Origin: Elusimicrobiota bacterium
GTDB taxonomy: Bacteria; Elusimicrobiota; Elusimicrobia; JACQJN01
Assembly: GCA_016205085.1 (NCBI GenBank)
Contig: JACQJN010000089.1
Coordinates: 1-8,263 of the forward strand
DNA length: 8,263 bases
Reading direction: 5' to 3'
The position numbers and the translations under genes were made by a program. Positions 6,811 through 8,263 of this stretch are shown piece after piece (positions within the stretch are counted from its first letter, which is position 1; the number at the start of each line of letters is the position of its first letter). Under the pieces are notes generated by a model. That model was not told the origin of the DNA. It did no database searches and saw only the letters and a list, made by a program, of their open reading frames with translations.

Positions 6811-6874
6811 CAGCTCTTTAGCGGGCAACATTCCCGCCATTTCAGATTCCACTTAAGAATAATAAATCTCCGGA
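6811..6874 (-). repeat. 64-bp duplicated promoter block, copy B
   Basis: It matches 487-550 at 61 of 64 bases. The three differences fall at the edge of the -12 region and near the distal end. In this copy an inverted repeat, GCGGG and CCCGC, flanks the promoter core (6821-6825 and 6833-6837); copy A has lost it. Confidence 0.92.
6825..6839 (-). promoter_or_regulatory. Sigma-54 (RpoN) promoter of the decaheme operon
   Basis: The minus strand reads TGGCGGGAATGTTGC with exact -24/-12 spacing, the same 15 bases as at 501-515. The start site is expected near 6813, giving a leader of about 47 nt before the decaheme ATG. A sigma-54 promoter needs an NtrC-type activator ATPase; none is encoded in the window. 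Confidence 0.82.
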
Positions 6875-6905
6875 TTCTAGCAAATGAAAAACCACAATGA
6901 ATCAA

Positions 6906-6919
6906 TTGATTTTTATCAA
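6906..6919. promoter_or_regulatory. Perfect FNR-type operator TTGAT-N4-ATCAA
   Basis: TTGATTTTTATCAA matches the FNR-box consensus in all ten defined bases. Its centre lies about 100 bp upstream of the predicted decaheme start, a usual distance for upstream activator sites of sigma-54 promoters. It also lies 13 bp beyond the stop of the Crp/Fnr gene, the natural candidate to bind it. An adjoining ATCAATTGAT (6901-6910) adds a further overlapping half-site. Confidence 0.65.
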
Positions 6920-6931
6920 GCCGGATGGACT

Positions 6932-7651
6932 CTAAGCACGAGAGGAGACATTCGCTATCAAACGCAGAGAGTTTTTGTTGAGGACTTGAATAGAACGTTT
7001 TTCCACCTTAATCAAACCCTTGTGCCGGAACTCCGCCAAGGAACGGCATACAGCCTCCGGAGAGGTGCCCAAAATCTCAGCCAGCTCTATCCGAGATTCG
7101 CTCAAACTAATAGAGGCTCCCCCGCCATTGGCCTGGGGATGTTCTGCCAACCTTTCTAAGATATATTTGGCCAGCCTCTCTCGGATGGTTCTTAAAGCCA
7201 AATCCAGCATCCTTTCTTCGGCCTGACCCACTTCTTGTGCAAATCGTCGCAGTAAAGCCCGTCCCACACCGGCGTTTTTCATGAATAAATCCTCAAAATG
7301 CTGAGCCTGGAGAAAACAGATTCGGGAATCTTCCATCACCTCTCCCGTTCCGGCATACATTCCCTGAGCGAAGAAGGCGCGATCTCCCACAAGGTTGGGC
7401 GCCTCGATGACACGGGTAATATGGAACCTCTCCCTGGCATTAGATTTGACTATTTTAACCCGACCCTGGCAGAGAAAAAACACGCCCAGGGGCAGATTGC
7501 TCTCATAGAAAATAATGTTTCCCCGAGAGTAATTATTGGTAACCCGTAAATTAAGAAACTTTTTCCACGCAACAGACGGGATCCCTGCAAACAAAGGCAG
7601 TTTTCTAAAAAGGCACTGGCCACACCCTTTACGACTCAGACTTATAAACAT
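6932..7651 (-). CDS. Crp/Fnr-family transcriptional regulator
   Basis: The 239-residue protein has an effector-binding beta-roll (about 20-120), a dimerisation helix (about 125-165) and a C-terminal winged helix. The recognition helix reads SPEAVCR, with E199 and R203 at the positions of E209 and R213 in E. coli FNR, which contact TTGA half-sites. The R-[ST]-A signature that binds cAMP in CRP is missing, so cAMP is unlikely. Cysteines C10 and C13 near the N-terminus, and C112, which aligns with FNR C122, recall the FNR iron-sulfur ligands, but a third N-terminal cysteine is absent. It may sense redox state, NO or another signal. The gene has its own sigma-54 promoter, with an AAGGAAG site 12 bases before the ATG. 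It reads toward the decaheme operon, about 165 bp away. Confidence 0.92.
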   Translation of the reverse strand: MFISLSRKGCGQCLFRKLPLFAGIPSVAWKKFLNLRVTNNYSRGNIIFYESNLPLGVFFLCQGRVKIVKSNARERFHITRVIEAPNLVGDRAFFAQGMYAGTGEVMEDSRICFLQAQHFEDLFMKNAGVGRALLRRFAQEVGQAEERMLDLALRTIRERLAKYILERLAEHPQANGGGASISLSESRIELAEILGTSPEAVCRSLAEFRHKGLIKVEKRSIQVLNKNSLRLIANVSSRA

Positions 7652-7682
7652 GTTTTGAAACTGCTTCCTTCTTACCCTCAGG

Positions 7683-7697
7683 GCAACAATTTCGCCA
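7683..7697 (-). promoter_or_regulatory. Sigma-54 (RpoN) promoter of the Crp/Fnr gene
   Basis: The minus strand reads TGGCGAAATTGTTGC with exact -24/-12 spacing, preceded by T as in the extended consensus. The start site falls near 7671, giving a very short leader of about 20 nt that begins at the ribosome site. The rest of the 129-bp gap upstream holds no clear terminator for the preceding gene. Confidence 0.8.
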
Positions 7698-7780
7698 ATT
7701 TTTTTATATGAGACCTGAGGATGGAATGGCGGTAGGCAGGGGGAATTCGGGCTAAAATTGGTAAGAGAGCTCTGAGGGGT

Positions 7781-8263
7781 TCAAGGCCTATCCCCTACAT
7801 AAGGAGAGCCTTGACGCGACTTCTTTCTACCTTCTTCAATCTGCCGCTTAGATCTTTCCGTTTCCACCTTCTTAAAAAGCGCCTTCAACTCATTGGTTTT
7901 AAATTCAAATTCCGCCCTGCGGTCCATCTTGCGCACCTTGGAATCATAAGCCAAGAATTCCAAAACGGCTTTTGAATCCGCTTTCGTCATTTTCACGTCA
8001 GACTTGATGGTGGCCTTCACATGCATCCGGTCCACATATCGCTTCCAATCCTTTCGCTCTATAATAGGAGCATGGATCGGGCGGGCCAGGGTATGGCACT
8101 GAGCGCAGGTTTTGGCGAATACCGCGTAGTTCGCTTGCTGCTCTTTGGGATAGGAAGAGACATCCACGGAATCTGGACCCAAGTCATAGTAGAAACGGGC
8201 TTTGAGCTGCTCCTCCGTAAATTTCCCCTGGGCCCGAACCATACCCGCCGCCGCCAAAGCCAA
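7781..8263 (-). CDS. Monoheme cytochrome c, 5' end off the right edge
   Basis: About 160 codons are visible. The first codon in the window is TTG, and the frame is still open at the edge, so the true start lies outside. The residues ALAAAGMVRAQG look like the end of a signal peptide, cleaved near VRA/QG. A single heme motif CAQCH lies about 53 residues into the visible part, followed by ARPIHAP. A possible axial Met is in DVKMTKADSK, ahead of a helix AVLEFLAYDSKVRK. The tail (about the last 45 residues) is charged, Lys/Glu-rich and probably helical. This domain differs from the other small cytochromes in the window. I do not recognise a named family. It is probably periplasmic and may donate to or accept from the same chain. 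Confidence 0.88.
   Translation of the reverse strand: MALAAAGMVRAQGKFTEEQLKARFYYDLGPDSVDVSSYPKEQQANYAVFAKTCAQCHTLARPIHAPIIERKDWKRYVDRMHVKATIKSDVKMTKADSKAVLEFLAYDSKVRKMDRRAEFEFKTNELKALFKKVETERSKRQIEEGRKKSRQGSPYVGDRP

Noticed and set aside
6821..6837. Inverted repeat GCGGG/CCCGC across the decaheme promoter as an operator
   Set aside because: The second copy of the promoter block (497-513) has lost one arm while keeping the sigma-54 core, so the symmetry is not conserved.
6895..6930. Terminator after the Crp/Fnr gene
   Set aside because: The AATCAATTGATT palindrome is AT-rich, leaves no loop and is not followed directly by a T run, so it is better explained as part of the FNR-type site.
7675..7777. 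Three CTGAGG/CCTCAG hexamers upstream of the Crp/Fnr gene as activator sites
   Set aside because: The copies at 7675-7680, 7715-7720 and 7772-7777 are short, partly palindromic by themselves and irregularly spaced. They are not seen at the other sigma-54 promoters.

Overview
The window reads as an extracellular-electron-transfer locus of an uncultured-type Gram-negative bacterium. All eight genes lie on the minus strand, so the order below follows transcription from right to left. Base composition is balanced and unremarkable. Six of the eight genes encode c-type cytochromes or outer-membrane barrel proteins. The decaheme cytochrome/porin pair and the cytochrome-porin fusion are found in metal-cycling bacteria (iron or manganese oxidisers and reducers). 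The sequence alone does not give the phylum or the direction of electron flow.

Layout, in order of transcription: (1) a monoheme cytochrome c cut by the right edge (7781-8263); (2) a Crp/Fnr-family regulator (6932-7651); (3) an operon-like run of a decaheme MtrA/DmsE-family cytochrome (5824-6765), an MtrB/PioB-family outer-membrane barrel (3612-5813) and a small monoheme cytochrome c (3237-3587); (4) a fused monoheme cytochrome-porin with Cyc2-like architecture (1845-3164), followed by a strong intrinsic terminator (1790-1821); (5) an AAA+/DUF4143 ATPase with its own housekeeping promoter (555-1670); (6) a cytochrome c with two nearly identical tandem heme domains, cut by the left edge (1-472).

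The most striking feature is regulatory. Four of the transcription units (regulator, decaheme operon, cytochrome-porin fusion, tandem cytochrome) are each preceded by a sigma-54 (RpoN) -24/-12 element of the form TGGC-N7-TTGC with exact spacing. Two of these sit in a 64-bp block duplicated almost exactly in front of the decaheme gene and the tandem cytochrome gene. The ATPase alone has a sigma-70 promoter, placed so that its mRNA would be leaderless or nearly so. A perfect FNR-type box (TTGAT-N4-ATCAA) lies about 100 bp upstream of the predicted decaheme start site, just after the Crp/Fnr regulator gene. The parts suggest a co-regulated electron conduit: the decaheme and barrel would carry electrons across the outer membrane, the cytochrome-porin fusion would form a second single-protein conduit, and the small cytochromes would shuttle electrons in the periplasm. 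RpoN and possibly the Fnr-like protein would switch expression.

The three copies of the small heme module (1-95, 305-389, 3410-3504) form a mosaic, evidence of recent duplication or gene conversion. No RNA genes, CRISPR arrays or transposases were seen.
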